From the NCBI GenBank assembly GCA_902774815.1, contig CACYJV010000010.1, forward strand, positions 1 to 64,000: DNA of 64,000 nucleotides, written 5' to 3'. The stretch is from an uncultured Prevotellaceae bacterium (GTDB taxonomy: Bacteria > Bacteroidota > Bacteroidia > Bacteroidales > Bacteroidaceae). Each line of letters begins with the position of its first letter. Position 1 is the stretch's first letter. Shown here piece by piece: positions 14,002 to 23,291 of this stretch. Position numbers and translations under genes: made by a program. The notes beneath the pieces are model-generated. The model made no database searches. It was not told the DNA's origin and worked only from the letters and a program-made list of their open reading frames with translations.

Positions 14002-16437
14002 ATGAAAGTATTGAAATTTGGCGGAACATCTGTAGGTTCCGTTGACAGCATTCTGAGTGTAAGAAACATCGTTGAGAAGGAAGCAAAGCATGGACCCGTT
14101 GTCGTAGTGGTGAGTGCCCTGAGCGGCATTACAGACCAGCTGATCAACACTTCCCAGACAGCACTTAAAGGCAGCGACAAGTGGCGCACTGAGTTTCAGG
14201 ATATTATAGATCGCCATCATCGGCTCATCGACTCCATCATCACAGATACAACCCAATTGGAGCAGTTGGTCTACACCGTGGACTCGCTGTTCGACCAGTT
14301 GCGCTCCATCCTGTTCGGCGTGTACCTGGTGCACGACCTCAGTCGCAAGACACAGGAGGCCATCGTCAGCTATGGCGAACGCATCAGTTCGCACATCGTC
14401 ACGGCGCTTATCAAGGGCTCTGTACGCATGAATGCCCGCGACTTCATCAGAACCGAGCGCAAGAACGGCAAGAACTCGCTCGACACGGAACTGACCTACA
14501 AGCTGGTGCGCAAGTCGTTCAGCCGACAGCCTCGCATCAGCATCGTGCCTGGCTTCATCAGCCGCGACCGCGAGACGGGCGAAACCACCAACCTGGGGCG
14601 TGGCGGTAGCGACTACACGGCAGCCATCATCGCAGCAGCACTCGATGCCGAAATGCTGGAGATATGGACCGACGTGGATGGCTTCATGACCGCCGACCCA
14701 CGTGTCATCAAGACGGCCTATACCATCAACGAGCTGTCGTATGTGGAGGCCATGGAGCTGTGCAACTTCGGCGCAAAGGTGGTCTATCCGCCTACCATCT
14801 ACCCCGTATGCGTGAAGAACATCCCCATCCGTGTGAAGAACACGCTGAACCCGAAGCACCCCGGCACCCTCATCAAGCAGCAGATCGCCAACGACCAGAA
14901 ACCTATCAAGGGCATTTCGAGCATCAAGGGCACCGCCCTCATCACCGTGACTGGACTTTCGATGGTGGGCGTCATCGGTGTCAACCGTCGCATCTTCACC
15001 ACCTTGGCAAGCAAAGGCATCTCGGTGTTCATGGTCAGCCAGGCTTCGTCGGAGAACTCCACGAGTATTGGTGTCCGCCAGGAGGACGCTGAAGATGCGG
15101 CACGCGTGCTCAACGAGGAGTTTGCCAAGGAAATCAGCACGGGTGCCATGTTCCCGATGATTGTCGAAAGTGGACTTGCCACCATAGCCATCGTCGGCGA
15201 AAACATGAAGCACACGCCAGGCATAGCCGGTAAGCTGTTCGGAACCCTTGGCCGTAGCGGTGTCTCCGTGATAGCCTGTGCTCAGGGTGCATCGGAGACC
15301 AACATATCGTTTGTCGTCAAGGAGGCCTTGCTGCGCAAGTCGCTCAACGTGCTCCACGACTCGTTCTTCCTGTCGGAGTACAAGGTGCTGAACCTCTTCA
15401 TCTGCGGCGTAGGCACCGTTGGCAGCAAGCTCATCGAACAGATTCGATCGCAATACGAAGAACTGAAGGAACACTCGCGACTGAAACTGAACGTGGTGGG
15501 CATCGCCAGTTCAAAGTGCGCCATCTACTCGCGCGACGGACTCGACCTGACCAACTATCGCCAGCAACTGCAGGCCTCGGAACCTAGCAACGCACAGAAA
15601 CTGCGCGACAACGTCATCGGGATGAACATTTTCAATTCGGTCTTCGTCGACTGTACCGCCAGCAAGGAGATTTCCATGCTCTACCACGACTTCCTGAAGA
15701 ACAACATCAACGTCATCACAGCCAACAAGATAGCCGCTTCATCAGCCTACGATAACTACCTGCTGCTGAAGCAAACTGCCATGGAACGTGGCGTGAAGTT
15801 CCGCTTCGAGACAAATGTCGGTGCCGGACTGCCCATTATCGGAACCATCAACGACCTGCGCAATTCGGGCGACAAGATCCTGAAGATTGAAGCTATCCTC
15901 TCCGGAACGCTGAACTTCATCTTCAACGCACTCTCGGCCGACGTTCCTTTCTCTCAAACTGTACGCATGGCCAAGGAGCAAGGCTACAGCGAACCCGACC
16001 CGCGCATCGACCTCAGCGGCACAGATGTCGTGAGGAAGCTGGTCATCCTGACGCGTGAGGCTGGCTATCAGGTCGAACAGACCGACGTCGAGAAACAACT
16101 CTTCGTGCCCGACGAGTACTTTGAAGGTCCTGTTGAGGAGTTCTGGCGCAGGTTGCCCGAGCTGGATGCCGACTTCGAACGTCGTCGCCAGCAACTGGAA
16201 GCCGAAGGCAAGCACTGGCGCTTTGTGGCTACGATGGAGGGTGGCAAGACCCGCGTCGGCCTGCAGGAGGTGGCTCAGGGACATCCGTTCTACAACCTGC
16301 AAGGCTCCAACAACATCGTCATGCTGACCACCGAACGCTACAAGGAGTTCCCCATGCTCATCCAAGGCTATGGTGCTGGTGCCAGCGTGACGGCTGCAGG
16401 CGTGTTTGCCAACATCATGTCGATAGCCAACATCTGA
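14002..16437 (+). CDS. thrA: Bifunctional aspartate kinase / homoserine dehydrogenase
   Basis: 811 residues from the ATG at 14002. This start lies downstream of the promoter and gives the canonical K-V-L-K-F-G-G-T-S-V-G-S opening. The aspartokinase domain covers about 1-285. Two ACT regulatory domains follow to about 455. The homoserine dehydrogenase Rossmann motif G-V-G-T-V-G is near 468 and the catalytic domain has N-V-G-A-G-L-P. The protein catalyses the first and third steps of the aspartate-to-threonine/methionine branch. The ACT domains suggest allosteric feedback, by threonine in related enzymes. It is followed by apgM (33-base gap) and thrC, forming the threonine operon. Confidence 0.95.
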   Translation: MKVLKFGGTSVGSVDSILSVRNIVEKEAKHGPVVVVVSALSGITDQLINTSQTALKGSDKWRTEFQDIIDRHHRLIDSIITDTTQLEQLVYTVDSLFDQLRSILFGVYLVHDLSRKTQEAIVSYGERISSHIVTALIKGSVRMNARDFIRTERKNGKNSLDTELTYKLVRKSFSRQPRISIVPGFISRDRETGETTNLGRGGSDYTAAIIAAALDAEMLEIWTDVDGFMTADPRVIKTAYTINELSYVEAMELCNFGAKVVYPPTIYPVCVKNIPIRVKNTLNPKHPGTLIKQQIANDQKPIKGISSIKGTALITVTGLSMVGVIGVNRRIFTTLASKGISVFMVSQASSENSTSIGVRQEDAEDAARVLNEEFAKEISTGAMFPMIVESGLATIAIVGENMKHTPGIAGKLFGTLGRSGVSVIACAQGASETNISFVVKEALLRKSLNVLHDSFFLSEYKVLNLFICGVGTVGSKLIEQIRSQYEELKEHSRLKLNVVGIASSKCAIYSRDGLDLTNYRQQLQASEPSNAQKLRDNVIGMNIFNSVFVDCTASKEISMLYHDFLKNNINVITANKIAASSAYDNYLLLKQTAMERGVKFRFETNVGAGLPIIGTINDLRNSGDKILKIEAILSGTLNFIFNALSADVPFSQTVRMAKEQGYSEPDPRIDLSGTDVVRKLVILTREAGYQVEQTDVEKQLFVPDEYFEGPVEEFWRRLPELDADFERRRQQLEAEGKHWRFVATMEGGKTRVGLQEVAQGHPFYNLQGSNNIVMLTTERYKEFPMLIQGYGAGASVTAAGVFANIMSIANI

Positions 16438-16470
16438 TTCCGTCGAACCTTCAACAACACAGCCTACGGT

Positions 16471-17733
16471 ATGAAACACCTTATTATATTGGGCGACGGC
16501 ATGGCTGATCACCCCGTGGAACGATTGGGAGGAAAGACGCTGCTGCAACATGCCAACACACCCTACATGGACATGCTGGCCCGACAAGGCCGCACAGGCC
16601 GGCTCATCACCATTCCCGATGGGTTCCAACCAGGCTCGGAAGTGGCCAACACGGCCATTCTGGGCTACGACCTTAACAAGGTCTATGAAGGCCGAGGACC
16701 CCTCGAGGCGGCTTCCATTGGCTACGACATGCGCCCTGATGACCTGGCCCTGCGTTGCAACATCATCAGCGTTGCCGACGGAAAAATCATCACTCACAAC
16801 GGCGGAAACCTGGAAACGGAGGACGGCGGTGTGCTGATTGAGTACCTGAACCAGCATCTGAGCAACGATGCGGACATTGTCAGCCGTTTTGGAAAAGACC
16901 GTGTCTGCTTCATCAGGGGCATCCAGTATCGCCACCTGCTCATCGTCCGTGGCGGTAGCAAGTACGTGGCCTTTGCCCCACCCCACGACCATCCCGACGA
17001 GCAATGGCAAGAGTTGTTGCCCGTGGCCGAACAGGGTCCTGAGGAGCCAGGCAGGCTATCGCCCGAAGATACGGCTGAACTGCTGACCATGCTCATCGTG
17101 AAGTCGCAACGACTGCTGGCCGCACATCCCTTCAACAAAGCTCGCGCGGAGCGTGGCGAACGACAGGCCAATAGCATCTGGCCGTGGGGAGGTGGCTATC
17201 GCCCGCAAATGAAGACACTCATGCAGATGTTCCCACAGGTGAAGAGCGGTGCCGTCATCTCGGCCGTTGACCTGATTCGAGGCATTGGCTACTACGCCGG
17301 ACTGCGCAAAATCATCGTGGAAGGGGCTACGGGTTTGGCCGACACCAACTACGAAGGCAAGGCTCAGGCTGCCATCGATGCACTGCGGACCGACGACTTC
17401 GTCTTTCTGCACGTCGAAGCCAGCGACGAGGCTGGTCACGATGGCGACCTGCAATTGAAACTGCGCACCATCGAGAACCTCGACAGGCGTATCGTCGGCC
17501 CCATCTACGAGGAACTCAGCAAATGGGAGGAGCCCGTCTGCATTGCCGTCCTGCCCGACCACCCAACACCTATTGAAGTACGTACCCACGTCAATGAGCC
17601 TGTGCCATTCCTGATTTATTACAAAGGCATCACACCCGACGACGTTACGTGCTACGACGAGGTGGCATGCGTCAGGGGTGGCTACGGACTCCTGCGGCTG
17701 CAACAGTTCATGGAAACGTTGATGGAAGTATAG
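16471..17733 (+). CDS. apgM: ApgM-type alkaline-phosphatase-superfamily protein, presumed homoserine kinase
   Basis: 420 residues. It has the metal-binding N-terminal L-G-D-G-M-A-D, the phospho-acceptor serine in P-G-S-E-V-A-N-T-A-I-L-G-Y-D, and C-terminal D-E-A-G-H-D-G-D and P-D-H-P-T-P metal motifs of archaeal-type cofactor-independent phosphoglycerate mutase. Members lodged between thrA and thrC are annotated as proposed homoserine kinase (TIGR02535), because such genomes often lack ThrB. Here it fills exactly that slot, so O-phosphohomoserine formation is the better guess than glycolysis. Biochemical proof of that role is not visible in the sequence. Confidence 0.85.
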   Translation: MKHLIILGDGMADHPVERLGGKTLLQHANTPYMDMLARQGRTGRLITIPDGFQPGSEVANTAILGYDLNKVYEGRGPLEAASIGYDMRPDDLALRCNIISVADGKIITHNGGNLETEDGGVLIEYLNQHLSNDADIVSRFGKDRVCFIRGIQYRHLLIVRGGSKYVAFAPPHDHPDEQWQELLPVAEQGPEEPGRLSPEDTAELLTMLIVKSQRLLAAHPFNKARAERGERQANSIWPWGGGYRPQMKTLMQMFPQVKSGAVISAVDLIRGIGYYAGLRKIIVEGATGLADTNYEGKAQAAIDALRTDDFVFLHVEASDEAGHDGDLQLKLRTIENLDRRIVGPIYEELSKWEEPVCIAVLPDHPTPIEVRTHVNEPVPFLIYYKGITPDDVTCYDEVACVRGGYGLLRLQQFMETLMEV

Positions 17734-17783
17734 CAACAGCATATTTATCTAAAACAATTGAATATAAAGAAGTTATAGACCAC

Positions 17784-19124
17784 ATGAAATACTATTCCAC
17801 ACAAGACCAGGCTCCGCTGGCCACATTGCAGAAAGCCGTCGTCAAAGGACTCGCTGAAGACCGGGGACTCTACATGCCTGAGCACATCAAGCGCCTGCCT
17901 CAGGAGTTCTTCGAACAGATGCCGGAGATGTCGTTCCAGCAGATTGCATGCACCGTTGCTGATGCCTTCTTTGGCGAGGATGTCGAGGCTGAAGCCCTGA
18001 GACGTATTGTCTGCGATACACTCGCGTTCGACACGCCCCTGGTTCACGTCGACGACAACATCTACTCGCTGGAACTCTTCCACGGACCTACGCTCGCATT
18101 TAAGGACGTTGGTGCACGATTCATGGCCCGACTGCTGCAATATTTCATCGCCAAAGACGAGAAACAAGAAGCTGGACGCACCGTCAACGTGCTCGTGGCC
18201 ACAAGTGGCGATACGGGTTCGGCGGTGGCCAATGGATTTCTTGGCGTGGAAGGCATTCACGTCTATGTGCTCTACCCCAAAGGAAAAGTAAGCCAGATTC
18301 AGGAATGTCAGTTCACCACACTTGGACGAAACATCACCGCCATCGAGGTTGACGGCGTTTTCGACGACTGCCAGCGACTGGTGAAAAGTGCCTTTATGGA
18401 TGCCGAGCTGAACCAGCACATGCTCCTGACGTCAGCCAACAGCATCAACGTGGCCCGTTTCCTGCCCCAGGCTTTCTATTACTTCAATGCCGTGGCTCAA
18501 GCCATGAAGCAATCGCCAAGGCCCAAAAAGCTATGCATTTGCGTGCCAAGTGGCAACTTTGGCAACATCTGTGCAGCCCTTTTTGCCCACCAAATGGGTC
18601 TGCCCGTCGAGCGATTTATTGCTGCCAACAACGCCAACGACATTTTCTACAACTACCTTCTCACGGGCGTCTATTCGCCGAAGCCATCCGTTCAGACATT
18701 AGCCAACGCCATGGATGTGGGCGATCCGAGCAACTTTGCCCGCATCATCGACCTCTACTCTCAACACGGACGTCTCACCCCTAAGGAGACGCACCAGCAG
18801 GTGACGAGCCTCATCGGCGGAGCTACCTACAGCGACGACCAGATTCGCGAAACCATGCGCCAATGCTTCCGAGAAACAAACTACCTCCTCGACCCCCACG
18901 GAGCATGCGGTTACAGGGCATTAAAGGAACTGTTGAAGCCCGACGAGACAGGCATCTTCTGCGAAACGGCCCATCCTGCCAAGTTCAAGCAGACCGTCGA
19001 CGAAGTGCTTGGCATCGACCTCGCCATCCCCGAACGCCTTGAAGCCTTCATGAAAGGAACCAAGCAAAGCGTAGGCTTGAGCAACGACTATGAGGCCTTC
19101 AAGTCGTTCCTGCTCAGCCAGTAA
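17784..19124 (+). CDS. thrC: Threonine synthase
   Basis: 446 residues from the ATG at 17784. The in-frame start at 17649 would lie inside apgM and is rejected. PLP-dependent fold II enzyme: the Schiff-base lysine is in P-T-L-A-F-K-D-V-G-A and the phosphate-binding loop is A-T-S-G-D-T-G-S-A-V. The N-terminal Y-S-T-Q-D-Q-A-P-L-A-T-L-Q segment is typical of the bacterial class. It converts O-phosphohomoserine to threonine and is last in the operon, followed 58 bases later by a strong terminator. Confidence 0.95.
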   Translation: MKYYSTQDQAPLATLQKAVVKGLAEDRGLYMPEHIKRLPQEFFEQMPEMSFQQIACTVADAFFGEDVEAEALRRIVCDTLAFDTPLVHVDDNIYSLELFHGPTLAFKDVGARFMARLLQYFIAKDEKQEAGRTVNVLVATSGDTGSAVANGFLGVEGIHVYVLYPKGKVSQIQECQFTTLGRNITAIEVDGVFDDCQRLVKSAFMDAELNQHMLLTSANSINVARFLPQAFYYFNAVAQAMKQSPRPKKLCICVPSGNFGNICAALFAHQMGLPVERFIAANNANDIFYNYLLTGVYSPKPSVQTLANAMDVGDPSNFARIIDLYSQHGRLTPKETHQQVTSLIGGATYSDDQIRETMRQCFRETNYLLDPHGACGYRALKELLKPDETGIFCETAHPAKFKQTVDEVLGIDLAIPERLEAFMKGTKQSVGLSNDYEAFKSFLLSQ

Positions 19125-19182
19125 AGGATTGCGCCATACCTGACGACGTGCTCTCTTTTTTCTGAAGCAACATTATTTAATA

Positions 19183-19218
19183 TTTAGCCATCGTAAAAAA
19201 GATGGCTAAAGTTTTTTT
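19183..19218 (+). terminator. Terminator of the threonine operon
   Basis: Perfect 10-bp stem TTTAGCCATC/GATGGCTAAA (19183-19192, 19201-19210) with an 8-base loop, then G and seven T residues. Confidence 0.9.
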
Positions 19219-19235
19219 ATTCGCTGAATAATTCG

Positions 19236-19243
19236 TAAATTTG
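19236..19243 (+). promoter_or_regulatory. Promoter -7 box of the lplA-gcv operon
   Basis: TAAATTTG, 46 bases upstream of lplA and immediately beyond the thr terminator. No glycine riboswitch-like structure is evident in the short leader. Confidence 0.6.
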
Positions 19244-19289
19244 CAGACGAAGAAAGAGAACATGTCGTAGAAATACCTGAAAACTGACA

Positions 19290-20315
19290 ATGATCTACAT
19301 TGCGCTCCCCACGAGCGAAGCGAGGCGACTGAGCTTCTATCTTGCCATGGAAGAGTATACAGCCCGCCATCTAAACACAGGTGACGACTGTTTTTTCATG
19401 TGGCAAGTCAAGCCGAGTGTCATCTTCGGGCGCAATCAGCTCATCGAAGCTGAGGTCAACCTGGACTATTGCAGCCGGCATGGCATTGAGGTCTATCGCC
19501 GCAAAAGTGGTGGAGGCTGCGTCTATGCCGACATGTCGAACATCATGTTCTCGTACATCACGCAAGATGAACAAGTGAACTTCACCTTCAACCGCTACAT
19601 CAACCTGGTGGCGCTAATGCTGTGCAAACTGGGCGTTGACGCACGTGCAAGCCGTCGCAACGACATCCTCATTGCCACAGGCAACAACCCCGATACCGGC
19701 GAGATGGAACTAAGGAAGGTTTCTGGCAATGCGTTCTATCACATCCCGGGACACAGCATCGTTCATGGCACCATGCTCTACGACACCTGCATGGAAAACA
19801 TGGTTGGCGCCATCACCCCAAGCGACGAGAAACTGGTGAGCAAGGGCGTGAAGAGCGTACGCCAGCACATCGCCTTGTTGAAGGACTACATCGGCCTGTC
19901 GATCGATGAATTCAAGGACTTCGTGCGCCGCAACCTTTGCCAGGAAGAAATACTGTTGAACAGCGACGACATCGCAGCCATTGAAGCCATCGAAGAGGAA
20001 TACCTGAGCGATGCCTTCATATATGGTCGCAATCCTGCCTACTCCACCATCCACCGGAATCGTATCGAAGGTGTAGGCGAACTGGAGGTCCGCATGGAAG
20101 TGAAGGGAAACGTCATTCGCAACATCAACCTCGTGGGCGATTATTTCCTCGTGGGCGACCTCGACAACCAAGTATTGAAACCCCTGCGGGGCGTACCACT
20201 TCGTAAGAAAGACCTTGAGGAAGCCCTGCCTGACAGGCTTGACAACATCATCATGAATCTCCGCAAGGAGGATTTCGTACAGTTGATCATCAATAACAAA
20301 CCCTATAAACTTTAA
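19290..20315 (+). CDS. lplA: Lipoate--protein ligase
   Basis: 341 residues. It carries the biotin/lipoate ligase fold signatures R-R-K-S-G-G-G-C-V-Y (lipoyl-AMP loop) near residue 70 and K-V-S-G-N-A-F-Y near 145, plus the C-terminal accessory domain of two-domain ligases. It attaches lipoate, activated with ATP, to lipoyl domains. The adjacent gcvH product, with its lipoyl lysine, is the obvious acceptor. It is the first gene of the glycine cleavage cluster, with gcvT starting 4 bases after its stop, which suggests coordinated supply of lipoylated H protein. Confidence 0.92.
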   Translation: MIYIALPTSEARRLSFYLAMEEYTARHLNTGDDCFFMWQVKPSVIFGRNQLIEAEVNLDYCSRHGIEVYRRKSGGGCVYADMSNIMFSYITQDEQVNFTFNRYINLVALMLCKLGVDARASRRNDILIATGNNPDTGEMELRKVSGNAFYHIPGHSIVHGTMLYDTCMENMVGAITPSDEKLVSKGVKSVRQHIALLKDYIGLSIDEFKDFVRRNLCQEEILLNSDDIAAIEAIEEEYLSDAFIYGRNPAYSTIHRNRIEGVGELEVRMEVKGNVIRNINLVGDYFLVGDLDNQVLKPLRGVPLRKKDLEEALPDRLDNIIMNLRKEDFVQLIINNKPYKL

Positions 20316-20319
20316 ACCT

Positions 20320-21414
20320 ATGGAAGAAAAGAAAACCTGTCTCTATGACAAACATGTCGCAATGGGTGCCCTGATGTCGCCGTTCGCCGGCTACATCATG
20401 CCTATTCAGTACACGAACATTACCGACGAGCACCAAGCCGCGCGCCAAGCATGCGGCGTGTTCGACGTCAGCCACATGGGCGAAGTGCTCATCTCAGGTC
20501 CTGATGCCGAGCGCTACGTCAACCATATTTTCACCAACGACGTCAGAGGTGCTGCCGACGGACAAGTGTTCTACGGCATGATGTGCTATCCCGACGGAGG
20601 TACTGTCGACGACCTGCTTGTCTATAAGATGGCTGCTGAAGAATTCTTCCTCGTCATCAACGCTGCCAACATCGACAAGGATGTGGAGTGGATGCAACAG
20701 CAACTCGAAGGCTTCAACGTGAACTTCGAGCACCAGTCTGAATACTACGGACAGCTGGCTGTTCAGGGTCCAGAGGCCGAAGCCGTTTGTGAGGAGGTAC
20801 TTGGACTGGCCTGCAAGGACCTGAAGTTCTACACCGCCAAGAAGATGGACGTGGCCGACGAGCAGATCATCATCAGCCGCACAGGTTATACCGGCGAGGA
20901 CGGCTTCGAGATCTACGGTTCGCACTACTACATCCGCAACCAGTGGGACAAGCTCATGGCAAGCGGACGCTGTAAGCCCTGTGGACTGGGCTGCCGCGAC
21001 ACCCTTCGTTTCGAGGTGGGTCTGCCCCTCTATGGCGATGAGCTATCAGCCGAAATCTCGCCCGTCATGGCAGGTCTCTCCATGTTCTGCAAGCTTGACA
21101 AGCCTGAGTTCATCGGCAAGGAAGCCCTCGCCGAGCAAAAAGCCAATGGTGTGAGCAAGCGCGTCATCGGCATTGAGTTGAAAGACAAGGCTATTCCCCG
21201 ACATGGCTATGCCGTGCTGAAGGACGGCGTGCAAGTGGGTGAGGTAACCACGGGCTACCACTGCTTGTCGGTCGACAAGAGTGTTTGCATGGCTCTCGTC
21301 GAGACTCCTCACGCCAAGCTTGGCACCGAGTTGGAAGTACAAATCCGCAAGAAGACCTTCCCGGGTGTGGTGGTTAAGAAGCGTTTCTACGACAAGCACT
21401 ACAAGAAGGATTAA
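20320..21414 (+). CDS. gcvT: Glycine cleavage system aminomethyltransferase (T protein)
   Basis: 364 residues, standard length. GCV_T folate-binding domain: the catalytic aspartate region is N-D-V-R-G-A and the conserved S-R-T-G-Y-T-G-E-D-G-F-E segment is near residue 187. The C-terminal barrel has G-x-V-T-T-G. It transfers the methylene carbon from aminomethylated H protein to tetrahydrofolate and releases ammonia. It lies between lplA and gcvH in the same direction. Confidence 0.95.
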   Translation: MEEKKTCLYDKHVAMGALMSPFAGYIMPIQYTNITDEHQAARQACGVFDVSHMGEVLISGPDAERYVNHIFTNDVRGAADGQVFYGMMCYPDGGTVDDLLVYKMAAEEFFLVINAANIDKDVEWMQQQLEGFNVNFEHQSEYYGQLAVQGPEAEAVCEEVLGLACKDLKFYTAKKMDVADEQIIISRTGYTGEDGFEIYGSHYYIRNQWDKLMASGRCKPCGLGCRDTLRFEVGLPLYGDELSAEISPVMAGLSMFCKLDKPEFIGKEALAEQKANGVSKRVIGIELKDKAIPRHGYAVLKDGVQVGEVTTGYHCLSVDKSVCMALVETPHAKLGTELEVQIRKKTFPGVVVKKRFYDKHYKKD

Positions 21415-21461
21415 GAGAACAAAAACAATAAACATAAACATTCAAAAAACTATCAAGGATT

Positions 21462-21839
21462 ATGGCAAAAGTAATTGAAGGACTCTACTACAGCGAGTCT
21501 CATGAGTATGTACGCGTCGAAGGCGACTTCGGCTATGTTGGTATCACTGACTTTGCTCAGCATGCACTGGGTAACGTCGTCTACGTGGACATGCCCGACG
21601 TGGACGATGACGTGACTGCAGGCGAGGAGTTTGGTGCCGTTGAGAGCGTGAAGGCTGCCAGCGACCTCATCTCACCCGTCAGCGGAACAGTTGTCGAAGT
21701 GAACGAAGCCCTCGAGGACGAGCCTGAGCTCATCAACCAGGATGCTTTCGAAAACTGGATCATCAAGGTGCAGCTCTCCGACAAGGCCGAGCTCGACAAC
21801 CTCATGGATGCAGCAGCTTACGAGGCTATCTGTAAGTAA
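21462..21839 (+). CDS. gcvH: Glycine cleavage system H protein
   Basis: 125 residues. Lipoyl-domain protein with the attachment lysine at K64 in E-S-V-K-A-A-S-D-L. The flanking G-I-T-D-F-A-Q and S-G-T-V-V-E-V-N strands are typical. It shuttles the aminomethyl group between P, T and L proteins. A 111-base gap to gcvPA contains GAAGTTAAG-type repeats. Confidence 0.96.
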   Translation: MAKVIEGLYYSESHEYVRVEGDFGYVGITDFAQHALGNVVYVDMPDVDDDVTAGEEFGAVESVKAASDLISPVSGTVVEVNEALEDEPELINQDAFENWIIKVQLSDKAELDNLMDAAAYEAICK

Positions 21840-21950
21840 GTATTTCACGGGAAGTTAAGGAAGTCAGGAGCAACGCCCAAGCCTCCACGGAAGGTTCTTT
21901 GGCTGCCACGACCTCTTTAACTTCCTTCACTTTTTTAATCATTCCACAAA
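21840..21950. repeat. GAAGTTAAGGAAG inverted repeats between gcvH and gcvPA
   Basis: GGGAAGTTAAGGAAGT (near 21850) and CTTTAACTTCCTTCACTT (near 21923) can pair imperfectly across the gap. This is the same short-repeat class as at 6400-6588. It may attenuate or stabilise the operon transcript; that is inference. Confidence 0.45.
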
Positions 21951-23291
21951 ATGAACTACAAGTTTTTTCCACATACCGACGAAGACCTGCAGCAGATGCT
22001 CGAGAAGTCGGGCGTGAAGTCGCTCGACGACCTCTATGCCGACGTGCCTGAGAGCATTCGCTTCCGCAAGGAATACAATCTGCCCGAGGCCCAGTCGGAA
22101 ATTGAACTCCGCCAGCTCTTCAACTCCATGGCCGAGCTCAACGAGCCACTCACCTGCTTTGCCGGTGCTGGCATCTACGACCACTATGCTCCCTCTGTGG
22201 TTCAGAATCTGATTGAACGCTCTGAGTTCCTTACCTCCTACACACCGTATCAGGCCGAGATCTCGCAGGGAACACTCCACTACATCTTCGAATACCAGTC
22301 GATGATGACCGAGCTTACAGGCATGGACATCTCAAATGCCTCGATGTACGATGGTGCCACGGCTACGGCCGAGGCAGTGATGATGGCATTTGCCAACGCC
22401 AAGAAAGCCACGAAGGTGCTCGTATCGGAAACGGTGGACCCGAAGACGGTGCGCGTCATCAACACGTATGCCAAGTTCCACGGCATCGATATCGTGATGG
22501 TAGCTAAGAAAGAGGGTGTCACCGACCGCGACGACCTGCAGAAGAAACTCGCAGAAGGCGGTGTGGCTGGTGTGGTTGTCCAGGCGCCCAACTACTTTGG
22601 TATCATCGAGGACTTTACCGGATTCGCCGATGCTGCTCACGAACAGAAGGCCCTGTTCATCATCAACAGCATTGCTGCCGACCTGGCCATCCTGAAGACT
22701 CCAGCCGAATGGGGTGCTGACATTGCCGTTGGCGACGGACAGTCATTGGGTATTCCTATGACGTTCGGTGGCCCTGGCGTAGGCTATATGTGCTGCACCG
22801 AGAAGCTCATCCGCAAGATGCCAGGCCGCATTGTCGGTATGACACAGGACAATCGCGGACAGCGTGCTTTCGTGCTGACGCTGCAGGCACGTGAACAACA
22901 CATCCGCCGACAGAAGGCTACATCCAACATCTGCTCCAACCAAAGCCTTATGGCACTCTACGTGACCATCTACCTCTCCGTGACGGGACGACAGGGATTG
23001 CGCGATGTCGCTGAGCAGTCGTATGCCGCAGCCCACTATCTCTGCGACGAACTCACTGCCACAGGGCTTTGCCACCTCACTTACAATCAGCCGTTCTTCA
23101 ACGAGTTCTGCGTCACCTTCGACGATCTGACAGCAGACGAAATCCTTGAGACCTGTGCAGATTGGAATATTGCCGCTGGCGTGAAGATTGACGACCACAC
23201 ACTAATGCTGGCTGTCACCGAACAGCGTACGATGGACGAAATGAACGACTTAGTCAACATCATCAAACGAATGAAGGAGGACAAGGCATGA
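21951..23291 (+). CDS. gcvPA: Glycine dehydrogenase (decarboxylating) subunit 1
   Basis: 446 residues, the N-terminal half of the P protein in the split form. It begins with the conserved P-H-T-D-E-D-L-Q-Q-M-L and contains Y-T-P-Y-Q-A-E-I-S-Q-G and S-M-Y-D-G-A-T-A. With GcvPB it forms the decarboxylating enzyme. The stop overlaps the gcvPB start (shared ATGA at 23288-23291), implying coupled translation at a 1:1 ratio. Confidence 0.95.
   Translation: MNYKFFPHTDEDLQQMLEKSGVKSLDDLYADVPESIRFRKEYNLPEAQSEIELRQLFNSMAELNEPLTCFAGAGIYDHYAPSVVQNLIERSEFLTSYTPYQAEISQGTLHYIFEYQSMMTELTGMDISNASMYDGATATAEAVMMAFANAKKATKVLVSETVDPKTVRVINTYAKFHGIDIVMVAKKEGVTDRDDLQKKLAEGGVAGVVVQAPNYFGIIEDFTGFADAAHEQKALFIINSIAADLAILKTPAEWGADIAVGDGQSLGIPMTFGGPGVGYMCCTEKLIRKMPGRIVGMTQDNRGQRAFVLTLQAREQHIRRQKATSNICSNQSLMALYVTIYLSVTGRQGLRDVAEQSYAAAHYLCDELTATGLCHLTYNQPFFNEFCVTFDDLTADEILETCADWNIAAGVKIDDHTLMLAVTEQRTMDEMNDLVNIIKRMKEDKA

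Noticed and set aside
13690-15474. 594-codon minus-strand open frame
   Set aside because: Antisense to thrA and overlapping the secreted hydrolase start; no recognisable domain.
19219-19289. Glycine riboswitch upstream of the lplA-gcv operon
   Set aside because: The leader between the -7 box and lplA is under 50 bases, too short for the aptamer.
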